In this document: positions 41,192 through 50,228 of the stretch, one piece after another
Layout: each line of letters begins with the position of its first letter
How positions within the stretch are numbered: position 1 is the first letter of the stretch
Source: an uncultured Christensenella sp.
Lineage (GTDB): Bacteria; Bacillota; Clostridia; Christensenellales; Borkfalkiaceae
Direction of reading: 5' to 3'
DNA length: 64,000 nucleotides
Assembly (NCBI GenBank): GCA_910578565.1
Contig: CAJTQF010000001.1
Span: 248,001 to 312,000, forward strand
The notes under the pieces: generated by a model
Seen by the model: the letters and a program-made list of their open reading frames with translations, nothing else
What the model was told of the DNA's origin: nothing
The model's database searches: none
Program-made: the position numbers and the translations under genes

Positions 41192-42652
41192 ATGAAAAAA
41201 GTTATTTCCACGTTTATAGCGGTTGCGTGCGTTGCGGTGTGTATATTTACGTTTGCCGCTTGCGATAATGGCAACGAAACGCATACGCACGAATGGTTGC
41301 CGATTTGGGACCGCAACAATACGCACCACTGGCATAATTGCATGGCAATCGATTGCCCCGTTACGGATAAATCATTAAAAGACGGTTACGCCCCGCACGA
41401 CTTTTCTAACGGCGACTGTGTTTGCGGTGAACCTGCGAGCATAACGTTTGTTTTGAACGATGACAACGCGAGTTATTCCGTAATGGCGGGTAATGGAATA
41501 GGAGACGAAACGGAGATAATAATTCCCGCCGAATATAACGGTAAACCTGTAACGAGTATCGGACCGTCTGCGTTCAACGGTCGCACCAGTCTTAAAAGCG
41601 TAACCATACCCGACAGTATAACGAGTATCGGCAATTCTGCGTTTAGCGGTTGCCGCAGTCTTCCAAGCATAACCATACCCGACAGTGTAACGAGTATCGG
41701 CAATTATGCGTTCGATGATTGTCGCAGTCTTACAAGCGTAGCTATACCGAACAGCGTAACGATTATCGGTCGGGGTGCGTTCCACTATTGCATTGGTCTT
41801 ACAAGTGTAACCATAGGCAGCAGCGTAACAAGTATCGGTGAATATGCGTTCAACGGTTGCCAGAGTCTTATAAGCGTAACCATACCGAACAGCGTAACGA
41901 GTATCGGACAGTCTGCGTTCAGCTATTGCAGCGGTCTTACAAGCGTAACCATACCCGACAGTGTATCGAGTATCGGAGAGTCTGCGTTTGAGGGGTGCAG
42001 CGGTCTTACGAGCGTAACAATACCGAACAGTGTAACTAGTATCGAACAGTCTGCGTTTGAGGGGTGCAGCAGTCTTCCAAGCATAACCATACCGAACAGT
42101 GTAACGAGTATCGGATGGACTGCGTTCAAAGATTGCAGCGGTCTTAAAAGCATAACCATACCGAACAGCGTAACGAGTATCGCTGATTCTGCGTTTAGCG
42201 GTTGCGGCTCGCTTGAAAGTATAACGGTAGACGAAAACAATGCACATTACGCAAGTCAAGACGGTATTTTGTTTAATAAAGAAAAAACACAAATTATTGA
42301 CGTACCGGAAGCAATTACAGGCGCAATTACTATACCAGGCAGTGTAAAGAGTATAGATGCTTCTGCGTTTAGTGGTTGCAGTGGTCTTAAAAGCATAACC
42401 ATACCCGACAGCGTAACAAGTATCGGTATGAATGCGTTCATCGATTGCAGCGGTCTTACAAGCGTAATTATAGGCGACGGTGTAACGGAAATCGGCTATC
42501 AAGCGTTCTACGGTTGCAGTAGTCTTACGAGTATCATCTTTAACGGTACAATGGCGTTATGGAATGCTATTGGAAAAGGCAATGATTGGAATAGCAATAC
42601 AGGCGACTATACGATTCACTGCACAGACGGCGATATAGCCAAAGACAATTAA
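41192..42652 (+). CDS. BspA-like leucine-rich-repeat lipoprotein
   Basis: The 486-residue product has a lipoprotein signal (FTFAACDN, lipobox Cys near residue 28), a His/Cys-rich spacer (HTHEWLPIWDR, then THHWHNC and CVCGEP) and about 13 LRR_5 (BspA/TpLRR) repeats of 23 residues. BspA-like proteins are cell-surface binding or adhesion proteins. AGGAG lies just before the ATG. It stands at the right edge of the mobile region. The long open frame on the opposite strand is a by-product of the repeats. Confidence 0.88.
   Translation: MKKVISTFIAVACVAVCIFTFAACDNGNETHTHEWLPIWDRNNTHHWHNCMAIDCPVTDKSLKDGYAPHDFSNGDCVCGEPASITFVLNDDNASYSVMAGNGIGDETEIIIPAEYNGKPVTSIGPSAFNGRTSLKSVTIPDSITSIGNSAFSGCRSLPSITIPDSVTSIGNYAFDDCRSLTSVAIPNSVTIIGRGAFHYCIGLTSVTIGSSVTSIGEYAFNGCQSLISVTIPNSVTSIGQSAFSYCSGLTSVTIPDSVSSIGESAFEGCSGLTSVTIPNSVTSIEQSAFEGCSSLPSITIPNSVTSIGWTAFKDCSGLKSITIPNSVTSIADSAFSGCGSLESITVDENNAHYASQDGILFNKEKTQIIDVPEAITGAITIPGSVKSIDASAFSGCSGLKSITIPDSVTSIGMNAFIDCSGLTSVIIGDGVTEIGYQAFYGCSSLTSIIFNGTMALWNAIGKGNDWNSNTGDYTIHCTDGDIAKDN
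41561..42540 (+). repeat. Tandem 69-bp LRR coding repeats
   Basis: About 13 units of 69 bp encode the pattern TSIGxxAFxGCSxLxSVTIP with x variable. One irregular stretch near 42,220-42,340 interrupts the array. Such arrays can change copy number by recombination. Confidence 0.85.
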
Positions 42653-42713
42653 GCCGCCGCAAGGTGCAAAAAGACAAAGATTAAAAACACCAAAACCGAA
42701 TAATCGAACTTAG

Positions 42714-42745
42714 GCGTTCCCGCAAAACCGCGTGAACGCTTTTTG
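42714..42745 (+). terminator. Terminator after the LRR gene
   Basis: GCGTTC and GAACGC, extended by CGC/GCG across one mismatch, pair around AAAACC and run into TTTTTG. Confidence 0.65.
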
Positions 42746-42878
42746 TTCCAAATAAGGCGCTGATTTTTTTCAAGTATTGCTAAAAAAAGCGTTTATTAGA
42801 AAAATATAATAAATTGCTGATTAAATCATAACTCAATGCTTGATTATAAGTGAACGGTCAGGATTTTTTAATTTGGTA

Positions 42879-42906
42879 TTGAAAAATTAATTTGATGTGG
42901 TATAAT
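42879..42906 (+). promoter_or_regulatory. Promoter of the YcxB-like gene
   Basis: TTGAAA (42879-42884), a 16-bp spacer and TATAAT (42901-42906) with an extended -10 TGG are followed by the gene after about 40 bp. Confidence 0.7.
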
Positions 42907-42946
42907 CAAATCAGATAAATTGAAAGGATTTTAAACGGAGAAAATT

Positions 42947-43462
42947 GTGATAACGGAAAACGGAACGGTAAAAGTGCGCACGGTAATTGATGAAAAAGTT
43001 CAAAAGGAATTTTCGGCAAACGCTAACAAAATCGCTTTGGCAATGCTTATTGCGGGCAGTATCGGTGTGTGTTTGTTTTTGGTTCTGGATATTGTGCTTG
43101 ATTTTAAATACGGCTTTGAAGACAATATTTTTTTTGTGCTTATAATTTTGTTTGCCGTGTTTTTGGGTGGCGGTATATTCCTTAAAATATTTTTAAATAA
43201 AGCATTAAAGCAAGTCCGCAATTCGCCGAAAGTGAACGAGTACGAATTTTGCGGCGACCATTTTACCGTAAATCAGATTTCCAACGGCGAAGTTGTAGCC
43301 GCCGCTAAATTTTATTACGCGCAGGTTATGAAAATCAAGGACGGGAAAAATTATTTTAACATTTTCATAAACCAGACGCAGGTCTTTCCTGTTGAAAAGA
43401 GCGCGTTTACCGCAGACGAGTCAGCTATGCTCAAATCAATTTTTCCTGTATGGAAAGGTTGA
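42947..43462 (+). CDS. YcxB-like membrane protein
   Basis: The 171-residue protein has two adjacent membrane segments (about 27-50 and 60-82) followed by a soluble domain (EYEFCGDHFTVNQISNGEVVAAAKFYYAQVMKIKDGKNYFNIFI) like the C-terminal YcxB domain. The start is a GTG after ACGGAGA. Function of the family is unknown. It forms its own transcription unit before the ABC transporter. Confidence 0.7.
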   Translation: MITENGTVKVRTVIDEKVQKEFSANANKIALAMLIAGSIGVCLFLVLDIVLDFKYGFEDNIFFVLIILFAVFLGGGIFLKIFLNKALKQVRNSPKVNEYEFCGDHFTVNQISNGEVVAAAKFYYAQVMKIKDGKNYFNIFINQTQVFPVEKSAFTADESAMLKSIFPVWKG

Positions 43463-43593
43463 GCGGCAAAGTTGAAATTATTGTTAAATTTTAATGAAAA
43501 CTCACAAATTCGTCCCGTCAGATGATATAATGTAAGAGCAATTAAAATAACGAAAAAACTGTGTATATAAAATAACGTTTTTGGCGGTTTCAT

Positions 43594-44295
43594 ATGAGTT
43601 TTCTTGAATTAAAACAGGTAAGCAAAGAGTATAAGCTGGGCGCCGTTACGGTTCCGGCTTTGTCCGATGTGACGTTTTCGCTGGAAGACGGCGAGTTTGC
43701 CGTCGTACTCGGCTCTTCCGGCGCGGGCAAAACCACGCTGTTGAATTTGCTTGGCGGTATGGATAATGCAAGCAGCGGCGACATTATTTTGGACGGTGAT
43801 AACGTAACCGCGCTGGATAAACGCGGTCTTACGCTGTACCGCCGCAACGCCGTGGGGTTTGTTTTCCAGTTTTATAATTTAATGCCCAATCTTACCGCGC
43901 TTGAAAACGTTGAAATTGCCGTGGAAATTTGTAAAAATCATTTAAACCCCGAAGAAATTCTGCGTGAAGTGGGGCTTGAAGACAGGTTAAACAATTTTCC
44001 CGCACAGCTTTCGGGGGGCGAGCAACAGCGCGTATCAATCGCGCGGGCAATGGCTAAAAACCCTAAACTTTTGCTTTGCGACGAGCCTACGGGCGCGCTG
44101 GATTACAATACAGGCAAAAAGATTTTAAAACTTTTGTACAACGTATCGAAAAAGCAAAAAAGGCTTGTGGTGGTCGTAACTCATAATTCCGCGTTAAAAG
44201 ATATGGCGGATAAAGTTATATATATCAAAAGCGGCAAAATAGAAAAAGTGGAGACAAACGAAAATCCCGTTCCAATCGAGGAGATAGAGTGGTGA
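43594..44295 (+). CDS. MacB/LolD-type ABC transporter ATP-binding protein
   Basis: The 233-residue ATPase has Walker A GSSGAGKTT, Q-loop VFQFYNLMPNLTALENV, signature LSGGEQQR and Walker B LLLCDEPTGALD. This subfamily drives FtsX-like permeases that act mechanically on lipoproteins, peptides or antibiotics rather than as classical pumps. It overlaps the permease gene by a few bases, so the two are a transporter pair. A TATAAT at 43526 may be its promoter. Confidence 0.93.
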   Translation: MSFLELKQVSKEYKLGAVTVPALSDVTFSLEDGEFAVVLGSSGAGKTTLLNLLGGMDNASSGDIILDGDNVTALDKRGLTLYRRNAVGFVFQFYNLMPNLTALENVEIAVEICKNHLNPEEILREVGLEDRLNNFPAQLSGGEQQRVSIARAMAKNPKLLLCDEPTGALDYNTGKKILKLLYNVSKKQKRLVVVVTHNSALKDMADKVIYIKSGKIEKVETNENPVPIEEIEW

Positions 44296-46127
44296 TAAAA
44301 ACCTGGTTAAAAACTCTTGGACGAATGTTCAAAAAACATATCACCCGTTTTTTGTCGCTTGTTTTTATGGTGCTTATCGCCGTCGCCTTTATTTCGGGGA
44401 TAGGTTCGTCTACCGATAAAATCAATAAATCGCTGACTAAGTATTACAAACAACAGAACGTCGGCGATTTCATAATAAGAAGTATGTCGCCGCAGGGATT
44501 CGGCGACGAAGATATTTCAGCCGTAAAAGAGCTTTTCCCGCAAGCGGACGTTGATGTTTGCACGGCTATGGACGTTAAAATCGATGAAACGCGGTCGGTG
44601 CGGCTCTATTTCGTAGATTTTGAAAACTGGAACGTAAACGTGCCGAATATGGTAGAAGGCGAAATGCCTTCCGATAAAACGCAGGCGGTTGCCGAGCGTG
44701 GCGACAACGTTATAAAGGGCTGTTCCGTGGGTGAAGAAGCGGACTTGTCGTCATACGGTCTGCCGTTTAAAGTTACTGTCAGCGGTACAGTCCAAAGCCC
44801 TTTGACTTTCGCTCTCGACGGCGAACCGAGCGATTACAACGATATAGACAAAGTACCCGATTCGACTGTTGGTACAAAGGATATGAACTGCCTTGAAAAT
44901 ATTTTGTATATTTCATCCGGACTTGCGGGCGGTTATTTACCTTTAAATTATATAAGCGTGGCGGTGGACGACAGGGGACTGTTCAACGCGCTTTCGGACG
45001 GGTACAAATCTTTTACAGATAAGCAGACTGTGCAAATTAACGACAAGCTGCAAAACGTAAAAGTATTAACGCTGTTCGATAATTACAGCTTTGTCTCGCT
45101 TACGTCTTATGCCGAAAAAGTTGAGGGCATAGGCTATATTTTAATGGTCGCGTTTTTACTGGTAACGATTTTGGTCGTGCTTTCTACAATGACGAGACTT
45201 ATTGAAGAAGAGCGGCCGCAGATTGCCTGCCTTAAAACTCTGGGCTACTCTTCGGGTGCGATAATATCAAAATACGTCCTGTTCGCGTTTCTTGCAACCG
45301 CAATCGGCGGACTTGGCGCGTATTTCGCGGGGCTGGGTCTTACCGAACTCATTTACTTTGTGTTCAATTACAGTTTTGCAATGCCGCCCGTAACGACGCA
45401 GATTACGGTAATTTTCTTTGTGATAACATCTTCCGTAATAATTGCGGCTACGTTGCTGGCAACGGTGTTTTCCGGTCTTAAAATGGCTAACGAACGTCCT
45501 GCAAATCTGTTGCGCCCCAAGCCGCCGCGCGCAGGGAAAAAGGTCTTTCTTGAAAAAATTCCTTTAATCTGGAATAAACTTTCATTCAAATATAAATCTA
45601 CGCTGCGCAACGTTTTCAGATATTTCAGCCGCTTTATAATGACCGTAGTTGCGGTGGCGTTTTCAACCGCACTCGTTTTAACTGGGCTTGCGCTTCTGGA
45701 TATGTGTTTGTTCGGCGATTTCGGTTCGGCTTCCATAATGGGAATTGCCGCGGTAATAGTGGTGTTTGCCGGACTTCTGACCGCAGTGGTGATTTACACC
45801 CTGACCAACATAAATATAAGTGAGCGCAATAAAGAAATTGCCACCTTAATGGTTTTGGGCTATCAGGACAGGGAAGTAACGGGTTATATCTACCGCGAAG
45901 TTTATATAAATACGGTAATAGGTATAATCTTCGGCTATCCGCTGGCTGTGTTTTTAATTTATCTTGTATTCAGCGCAATGGGGTTCGGCACGCTTGCGGG
46001 AATCAGCTGGTTTATGTGGCTTATAGCTCCTTTTATCGTTTTGTTATTTACAGGTCTTGTAACCTTGACATTGCGCAGAAAAATTGTTAAAATAAATATG
46101 AACGAAAGCCTTAAAGCAAACGAATAG
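44289..46127 (+). CDS. FtsX/MacB-type ABC transporter permease
   Basis: The 612-residue protein has an N-terminal membrane segment (about 16-38), a large extracytoplasmic domain (about 45-275) and two FtsX-like blocks of membrane helices (about 280-400 and 440-605). Two GTG codons at 44289 and 44292 are possible starts. The second gives a GTGA overlap with the ATPase stop. The transported or handled substrate is unknown. No regulator gene is adjacent. Confidence 0.88.
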   Translation: MVIKTWLKTLGRMFKKHITRFLSLVFMVLIAVAFISGIGSSTDKINKSLTKYYKQQNVGDFIIRSMSPQGFGDEDISAVKELFPQADVDVCTAMDVKIDETRSVRLYFVDFENWNVNVPNMVEGEMPSDKTQAVAERGDNVIKGCSVGEEADLSSYGLPFKVTVSGTVQSPLTFALDGEPSDYNDIDKVPDSTVGTKDMNCLENILYISSGLAGGYLPLNYISVAVDDRGLFNALSDGYKSFTDKQTVQINDKLQNVKVLTLFDNYSFVSLTSYAEKVEGIGYILMVAFLLVTILVVLSTMTRLIEEERPQIACLKTLGYSSGAIISKYVLFAFLATAIGGLGAYFAGLGLTELIYFVFNYSFAMPPVTTQITVIFFVITSSVIIAATLLATVFSGLKMANERPANLLRPKPPRAGKKVFLEKIPLIWNKLSFKYKSTLRNVFRYFSRFIMTVVAVAFSTALVLTGLALLDMCLFGDFGSASIMGIAAVIVVFAGLLTAVVIYTLTNINISERNKEIATLMVLGYQDREVTGYIYREVYINTVIGIIFGYPLAVFLIYLVFSAMGFGTLAGISWFMWLIAPFIVLLFTGLVTLTLRRKIVKINMNESLKANE

Positions 46128-46168
46128 CTTGAAGACGGGTGTTTTAAAGTTAAAAGTGGAGGAAGAAT

Positions 46169-46543
46169 ATGAAATACTGTAAATCGTGCGGAAAAGAACT
46201 CGCGGACGAAGCGGTTCTTTGTACCGGATGCGGTTGCGCCACGGACGAATTTTATTCACAGCAACAACCGGCGCAAAAAAACGGCGACAATATGAGCATG
46301 ATGGCGCTTCTGGGATTTATCTTCTCGTTTATTTCAAGTCTGATAGGTCTCATTCTCAGCTGTATTGCCTATAAAACCGCGGTAGCGGAAAACGACAGCA
46401 AGAGCAAGACTTTTTCAAAAGCGGGTATAATTATATCTTCGGTGTCAATGGGCATAGGCGTCTTAACCGGAATAATAGTTGCAATAGTTTATTGTGTGAT
46501 TATTGCTGCGGCAGTCGGCGGAGCCGGCGGCGTTATAACCTGA
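46169..46543 (+). CDS. Zinc-ribbon plus DUF4190-like membrane protein
   Basis: The 124-residue protein opens with a zinc ribbon (CKSCGKEL, then CTGCGC) and continues with two membrane segments separated by a short charged loop (FSKAGIIISSVSMGIGVLTG), as in DUF4190 proteins. It has a strong GGAGGAAG ribosome site. Function is unknown. It lies 41 bp after the permease gene and before a strong terminator. Confidence 0.75.
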   Translation: MKYCKSCGKELADEAVLCTGCGCATDEFYSQQQPAQKNGDNMSMMALLGFIFSFISSLIGLILSCIAYKTAVAENDSKSKTFSKAGIIISSVSMGIGVLTGIIVAIVYCVIIAAAVGGAGGVIT

Positions 46544-46560
46544 AAATAAAACCGTATTGA

Positions 46561-46597
46561 GCTGTGCGGAAAAATGAATTTCCGCACAGCGTTTTTA
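46561..46597 (+). terminator. Terminator after the zinc-ribbon membrane gene
   Basis: GCTGTGCGGAAA and TTTCCGCACAGC form a perfect 12-bp stem followed by GTTTTTATTTTTT. Confidence 0.88.
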
Positions 46598-46678
46598 TTT
46601 TTTATAGCGGGTTGCAGTTATTTTAAAAATATAGCGGCATTTTGTGTGCAAAATGCAATAAAAAGTTATAAAAATCAC

Positions 46679-46747
46679 TTGCTATTGTGTAAAAAGTGTG
46701 ATAAAATGAATAAAAATACATTAATAGTGGTTTTATTCATTTTTAAT
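46679..46747 (+). promoter_or_regulatory. MoxR/vWA operon promoter with leader inverted repeat
   Basis: TTGCTA (46679-46684), a 17-bp spacer and TAAAAT (46702-46707) form a sigma-A promoter. A perfect 13-bp inverted repeat, AAAATGAATAAAA and TTTTATTCATTTT, starts on the -10 and spans the expected transcription start. It could be an operator or a leader hairpin. Confidence 0.6.
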
Positions 46748-46770
46748 GTATAAATTTGGTAAGATTGAAG

Positions 46771-48318
46771 ATGGACGCAAGTTTTAAAAAAATTAAAAAG
46801 AAATTCCTGATTTTTGCTATAATCAAGAGTTTAATATGCGGGGTTTCGGCAGGGCTGTTTGCGGTTGGCGCGGTATTGCTTGCTTTGAAACTTGCGGGTA
46901 TTCCCATTCACGGCGGATATTACGCCCTGATAGGCGTATGCGTTGCTTCCGTATGCTTCGGGATAGTTTTTCCTTTTATGCGTCAGGACGACTTAAAGGT
47001 TGCGCGCAAGCTGGATAAAGATTACGCGTTGCGCGAAAGGGTTGAAACAATGGTCGTCTTTGAAAAGGACGGCGGAGATATAGCCCGCCTGCAAAGGGAA
47101 GACGCGCAGACAAAACTTGAAAATCTGCCCAAGAAAAAACCCGACTTCAAAAAACTCTGGCAATATATTTTAATACCGGTTGTAGCCGTCGCGTTGTTTG
47201 TTTCGGCGGTGGCGGTCAAAGACAGATATCCCGACAGGGACGACGGTGAAAAAGTTTACGCCGTTACGCAGTGGCAGTTAAACTCGCTTAAAGAAATTAT
47301 AGACAACGTCGGCGATTGCGAACTCAGCGAAGGAGTTAAGCAAAGCACGGTTGAAACGCTTGAAGGATATTACAATGCGCTTGTGCTGGGCGTTCCCGAA
47401 ATTACTTTTAACGCGGTGCTTCTTGCAACCGTAAAAGCGGTGGACGGAATTCTGGCGTCCGAAAGTACCTACTACGCGATATGTATGCAACTTATTACTT
47501 CGGAAGCGTACGAACCGCTTGCAGATACCGTAGTTTCATCGGTTAAAGCGTTTCAGGGACTTGTAAAAGTGAATTCATACGACGCGGTAAAAGCTCGCGT
47601 GGCGGAACTCGAAGCGGACATAGACAATCTTTGCAGGACGTATCTGTTGAACGGCGAAGACAGTCTATTAAACCACTTTAAAAAGATTACGCAGGAAGAA
47701 GGGCTTATGTACCGGCTCAACGAGTACAAGGACGGACTTGCGGAGCTGTTGGAAAAATCGCAGGTACAGGCGGACGACGGACTGGTGGGCGCGTTTTCGT
47801 CCTTTATGGCGGGTATTGCCGAAACTACCGAACTGGAAAGGCGCACAGACGAATACGTTTACAGAATGTTGCAGTTAAACGCTTTCGACCCCCTTGCGAA
47901 TTCGCTTCCCTTTTATCTGTATCTGCAGTCTTACAATTACCTTGTTGACGAGTACATAAGAGAGCGGCTCGCGGCAGTATTCGGATATCCTTCCGCAAAT
48001 CTGCCCCTTCTGAAACTGGACGTTGAAAAACCCAACGGCGGCGGCGACGAATCCGAAGACCCTGGTGAAGAAGGACCGCCGGGCGGCGGACTTGGACCGG
48101 GCGATATGCACTACGGCAGCGACGACATAATTTACGATCCCGAAAAGGGTTACGTAAGCTACGGCGAAGTTATAAACGAATATTACTCGCGCGTGCTGGG
48201 TCAGATAATCGAAGGCGGTATTCCAGAAGACGTTGCGGATATTTTAACCAAATATTTTGATTTGCTGATGAGCGGCATCGAAGATAAAGATGACGGGCAA
48301 GAAGATAAAAACAATTAA
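46771..48318 (+). CDS. Membrane protein of the MoxR/vWA operon
   Basis: From ATG 46771 the product has 515 residues, with two N-terminal membrane segments (about 13-68) and a third near residue 130. A long helical extracytoplasmic region follows, then a Gly/Pro/Glu-rich linker near 430 (EDPGEEGPPGGGLGPGD). The layout recalls DUF4175-like proteins that accompany MoxR-DUF58-vWA clusters. It lies 11 bp before the MoxR gene. An upstream in-frame TTG at 46756 is a less likely start. Confidence 0.65.
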   Translation: MDASFKKIKKKFLIFAIIKSLICGVSAGLFAVGAVLLALKLAGIPIHGGYYALIGVCVASVCFGIVFPFMRQDDLKVARKLDKDYALRERVETMVVFEKDGGDIARLQREDAQTKLENLPKKKPDFKKLWQYILIPVVAVALFVSAVAVKDRYPDRDDGEKVYAVTQWQLNSLKEIIDNVGDCELSEGVKQSTVETLEGYYNALVLGVPEITFNAVLLATVKAVDGILASESTYYAICMQLITSEAYEPLADTVVSSVKAFQGLVKVNSYDAVKARVAELEADIDNLCRTYLLNGEDSLLNHFKKITQEEGLMYRLNEYKDGLAELLEKSQVQADDGLVGAFSSFMAGIAETTELERRTDEYVYRMLQLNAFDPLANSLPFYLYLQSYNYLVDEYIRERLAAVFGYPSANLPLLKLDVEKPNGGGDESEDPGEEGPPGGGLGPGDMHYGSDDIIYDPEKGYVSYGEVINEYYSRVLGQIIEGGIPEDVADILTKYFDLLMSGIEDKDDGQEDKNN

Positions 48319-48329
48319 GGAAATATAAA

Positions 48330-49340
48330 ATGGAAAATAAAACGGTAGAAAACGGTAATTTGGCAAAGGTAAAATCTTTCAGTCAGTCGATTGAAAAAAT
48401 CAAGAACGAGATCCGTAAGGACGTCGTAGGACAGGAAGAAATTGTTGACAACGTGATAACCGCCATAATTGCGGGCGGCAACGTGCTTCTGGAAGGCGTT
48501 CCCGGCGTAGGCAAGACAAGACTTGTGCGCTCGCTCGGCAGAACGCTCAGCCTGCCCTTTTCGCGTATCCAGTTTACGCCCGATTTAATGCCTTCGGACG
48601 TAACGGGTACAAACGTAATCGAAAAGGATGCGGCGGGCAAAATGAAAACTGTGTTCAGGAAAGGACCTATTTTCGCCAATTTGGTGCTTGCGGACGAAAT
48701 AAACCGCGCCACGCCCAAAACGCAGTCTGCAATGCTTGAAGTTATGCAGGAGCATAAAATAACCGTGCAGAACGACGTATACAAAATGGCGGAGCCCTTT
48801 TTCGTACTGGCTACCGAAAACCCCATAGAGCAGGACGGAACTTACCCCCTGCCGGAAGCGCAGATGGACAGATTTATGTTCAAACTGGTAATGCAGTTCC
48901 CCAGCGCGGCGGAGCTTGTGGACATAGTAAATATGACCCAGATTACCCTTGACGAAAATGCGCAGGCGGTAGTGGACGGAAAAGCAATTCTGGAAATGCG
49001 TGAACTGGCAAAGACCGTTCCTGTAATAGACGGCGTAATGGAGTATGCGGTCAACCTGATTTCCAATACCCATCCCGAACTTGAAAGTTCTTGCGCGGCG
49101 GCTAAAAAATACATCAAATGCGGTGCGTCTCCCCGTGCGGCGCAGGCTCTCGTAACAAGCGCAAAAGTGCGCGCACTGATGAACGGCAATTACAACGTGG
49201 CATACGAAGATATCGACGCGCTTGCCGCTCCCGTTTTAAGGCACAGAATAAAAATCAACTACAACGCCGTAAACGACAAACTCGGCGTGGACGACGTAAT
49301 TAAAATTCTTATAGAAGAAAACAAAAAACTTTCAAAGTAA
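48330..49340 (+). CDS. MoxR-family AAA+ ATPase
   Basis: The 336-residue AAA+ protein has Walker A GVPGVGKTR, Walker B VLADEINRATPKTQSAMLEVM and the sensor region ATENPIEQDGTYPLPEAQMDRF typical of MoxR. MoxR ATPases act as chaperones that load cofactors onto, or activate, vWA-domain partners. Here it is followed by a DUF58 gene and two vWA genes, the standard operon context. AAGGAA precedes the ATG. Confidence 0.95.
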   Translation: MENKTVENGNLAKVKSFSQSIEKIKNEIRKDVVGQEEIVDNVITAIIAGGNVLLEGVPGVGKTRLVRSLGRTLSLPFSRIQFTPDLMPSDVTGTNVIEKDAAGKMKTVFRKGPIFANLVLADEINRATPKTQSAMLEVMQEHKITVQNDVYKMAEPFFVLATENPIEQDGTYPLPEAQMDRFMFKLVMQFPSAAELVDIVNMTQITLDENAQAVVDGKAILEMRELAKTVPVIDGVMEYAVNLISNTHPELESSCAAAKKYIKCGASPRAAQALVTSAKVRALMNGNYNVAYEDIDALAAPVLRHRIKINYNAVNDKLGVDDVIKILIEENKKLSK

Positions 49341-49343
49341 TTT

Positions 49344-50228
49344 ATGAAAAATTTCGCAATCAACGAAGAATTTTTGCAACAGGTTGAAAGATTGCAAATG
49401 CTTATAAAAAATAACGTAGCGGGTCTTTTCGGTGGCAACCACCGCGCAAAGACCTACGGTTCTTCGTGCGAATTTTCAGATTACCGCGACTATACCGCGG
49501 GCGACGATATAACCAAAATAGACTGGAACGCTTACGCCCGCTTTGACAAACTGTATTTAAAACTTTTCCTTGACGAGCGTCAGATGCACAATCGCATTTA
49601 TATCGACGCAAGCCGTTCAATGGCTTTCGGCACAGGCAAAAAACACGTGCAGGCGTTAAGGATTGCCGCGGCAATCGCCTATCTTTCCATAAACGAAATG
49701 GATAAGGTTTCGGTTCACGCCGTGCGCGACGGAAATATAGAAAACGTAATTACCAATCTTTTGGGCAAGGACGCGTTCATTTCCGAAATAGATAAACTTA
49801 ACGATATCGATTTCGACGGAGATATCCGTTTCAGCGATGCTTTGTTGCCTTCTTCGGTAGGTTACGGCGACGGGCTGTCCGTTCTCATTTCAGACTTTCT
49901 GACGGACAATAATTACGAAGACGCCATAGACTATCTTGCAAGCAAAAAAAGGGATATACTGTGTATCCAGATTCTTTCAAAAGAAGAGTTGAATCCGCAG
50001 GTCCGCGGGAAAATGCACTTTTTCGATTCGGAGCAGTCTTCAAAGTTTTACCGCAAAAACATCAATAAAGAAATAATTAACGCTTACAAACGCGCGCTTG
50101 AATACGCGACAGGCAGAATACGCAATTTCTGCGCGTCGCGCGGGGCGGAATATATGCTTGTTTCCGCGGAAGATTCCGTTTATAAAATTTTCTTTGACAA
50201 ACTGGTAAATATGGGGGTGCTTAAATGA
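49344..50228 (+). CDS. DUF58 protein
   Basis: The 294-residue product contains the DUF58 hallmark FSDYRDYTAGDDITKIDWNAYAR and a vWA-like fold behind it (YIDASRSMAFG). DUF58 proteins sit next to MoxR ATPases in most bacteria and are thought to be partners of the vWA proteins. It starts 3 bp after MoxR and overlaps the next gene by 4 bp. Confidence 0.92.
   Translation: MKNFAINEEFLQQVERLQMLIKNNVAGLFGGNHRAKTYGSSCEFSDYRDYTAGDDITKIDWNAYARFDKLYLKLFLDERQMHNRIYIDASRSMAFGTGKKHVQALRIAAAIAYLSINEMDKVSVHAVRDGNIENVITNLLGKDAFISEIDKLNDIDFDGDIRFSDALLPSSVGYGDGLSVLISDFLTDNNYEDAIDYLASKKRDILCIQILSKEELNPQVRGKMHFFDSEQSSKFYRKNINKEIINAYKRALEYATGRIRNFCASRGAEYMLVSAEDSVYKIFFDKLVNMGVLK

Noticed and set aside
41375..42502. 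375-codon open frame antisense to the LRR lipoprotein gene
   Set aside because: It is a by-product of the 69-bp repeats, whose reverse frame happens to lack stops. It has no ribosome site and encodes a repetitive Tyr/Arg/Thr-rich product.
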